Shown in pieces: positions 63,182 to 64,000 of a DNA stretch of 64,000 nt (position 1 is the first letter of the stretch; each line of letters opens with the position of its first letter). The DNA is taken from positions 8,866,001-8,930,000 of the forward strand of contig OU612073.1 of assembly GCA_914767715.1 (NCBI GenBank), in the 5' to 3' direction. The position numbers and the translations under genes are program-made. Below the pieces are notes generated by a model. It was not told where the DNA came from. It did not search any database and worked only from the letters and a program-made list of their open reading frames with translations. Origin of the DNA: Membranipora membranacea. Taxonomy: Eukaryota > Bryozoa > Gymnolaemata > Cheilostomatida > Membraniporidae.

Positions 63182-64000
63182 TTAAACCGATGATTTCAAT
63201 ATTCTGGATTTAGAATAAGGCCGATAAGAGCTTGAACTGGTCGGAGTTTGATAAAGATTCGACAGAGTTTTCATTTTTGAATGGTGGCGTATGGCATGTT
63301 TTTTTTTAGCAAAAGCGACCCTAATTAAAACGGACGCTGACGGAGAATGAAAAGCCACAGAGCCAACCGGTTTGCAGATTCGAGATAAGCAGGAGTTGCT
63401 CCTCATCGTGAGGTGAGTTAGAAGCAAATCTATTTTTTGATCCGAGCGAAAAAAAAGCGTGATACCCACCCTTGGTATAATTTTGCAAATTTAAAGTCAG
63501 CTTAATTACCCCCCTATTAAACCGATGATTCCAATATTCTGGATTTAGAATAAGGCCGATAAGAGCTTGAACTGGTCGGAGTTTGATAAAGATTCGACAG
63601 AGTTTTCATTTTTGAATGGTGGCGTATGGCATGTTTTTTTTAAGCAAAAGTGACCCTAATTAAAACGGACGCTGACGGAGAATGAAAAGTCACAGAGCCA
63701 AACGGGTTGCAGATTCGAGATAAGCAGGAGTTGCTCCTCATCGTGAGGTGAGTTAGAAGCAAATCTTTTTTTTGATCCGAGCCAAAAAAAAGCGTGATAC
63801 CCACCCTTTGTATAATTTGGCAAATTTAAAGTCAGCTTAATTACCCCCCTATTAAACCGATGATTCCAATATTCTGGATTTAGAATGAGGCCGATAAGAG
63901 CTTGAACTGGTCGGAGTTTGATAAAGATTCGAAAGAGTTTTCATTTTTGAATGGTGGCGTATGGCATGTTTTTTTTAAGCAAAAGTGACCCTAATTAAAA
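63182..64000. repeat. Domain 3: return to domain-1-like monomers
   Basis: There are two complete monomers and part of a third, of the A and B classes. They lack the domain 2 signatures. Private changes such as AACCGGTTTG, AAACGGGTTGC, GAGCCAAAAA, CTTTGTATAATTTGG and TTCGAAAGAG suggest this end is slightly more diverged. The array runs off the window at 64000. Confidence 0.82.

Larger units (their letters stand above)
1..64000. repeat. Satellite DNA array, ~335-bp monomer, ~191 tandem copies
   Basis: The same unit of about 335 bp recurs head to tail in one orientation over the entire window. Recognisable landmarks recur once per unit in the same order: a T8-T9 run, GACCCTAATTAAAAC, a CAGAGCC block, GCAGATTCGAG, CTCCTCATCGTGAGG, a T6 and A8 pair, TACCCACCCTTGG, a C6 run, and GGCCGATAAGAGC. 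Units differ by eye at only a few positions each. One unit that I counted base by base (6241-6575) is 40.0 % G+C. No flanking unique sequence is visible at either end, so the true array is longer. Arrays like this are known in eukaryotic heterochromatin; that this one is centromeric or pericentromeric is inference. I do not recognise the satellite family. Confidence 0.98.

Noticed and set aside
63901-63960. Array edge at the end of the window
   Set aside because: The last monomers carry more private changes, but the sequence is still clearly the same satellite at base 64000, so no boundary can be claimed.
1-64000. CRISPR array
   Set aside because: The whole unit repeats, with no alternation of short repeats and unique spacers, and 335 bp is far beyond any CRISPR repeat-spacer period.
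1-64000. LTR, transposon or rDNA spacer origin of the repeat
   Set aside because: I see no terminal inverted repeats, target-site duplications, primer-binding site, polypurine tract, transposase or reverse transcriptase remnants, and no rRNA gene within the window.

Overview
The whole 64 kb window is one uninterrupted tandem satellite DNA array. A unit of about 335 bp, 40.0 % G+C in the copy I counted, repeats head to tail in one orientation from the first base to the last. Reading frames that share one phase fall at multiples of 335 bp with small offsets. From 890 to 63182 that is 186 units with a net loss of 18 bp, so about 191 units fit in the window. I see no non-satellite sequence: no gene, tRNA, rRNA, transposon, CRISPR array or inverted block. 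Both ends of the window lie inside the array.

A homogenised array of this size with nested higher-order repeats is typical of eukaryotic centromeric, pericentromeric or other constitutive heterochromatin. I do not recognise the family and cannot name the organism. CpG is not depleted in the unit I counted (about 15 observed, about 13 expected), which argues against heavy long-term CpG methylation loss and fits an invertebrate better than a vertebrate; this is inference only.

Layout. Domain 1 (1-53492) is a mosaic of two main monomer classes: A, with a T9 run and GCGACC just after it, and B, with T8, AA and GTGACC. There are also 337-bp and 334-bp length variants. Domain 1 carries many nested segmental duplications: a 3,686-bp tandem duplication (24467-31952), a 2,345-bp tandem duplication (33293-38120), and dispersed copies 4.7, 7.4, 9.7, 15.1, 25.5, 26.5 and 41.5 kb apart. 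Domain 2 (53493-63181) is a separate, younger-looking array of a four-monomer higher-order repeat of about 1,337 bp (beta-gamma-delta-alpha), with several chimeric monomers that mark recombination points. Domain 3 (63182-64000) returns to ordinary domain-1-like monomers.

Every A-type monomer carries an open frame of about 95 codons on the minus strand. It depends on GTG or TTG starts, is stopped in B monomers, and cannot be read across units because 335 is not a multiple of 3. I treat it as non-coding. The most interesting small-scale signals are a 17-bp motif matching 8 of the 9 fixed positions of the CENP-B box in nearly every monomer, and a pair of overlapping short hairpins directly beside it.
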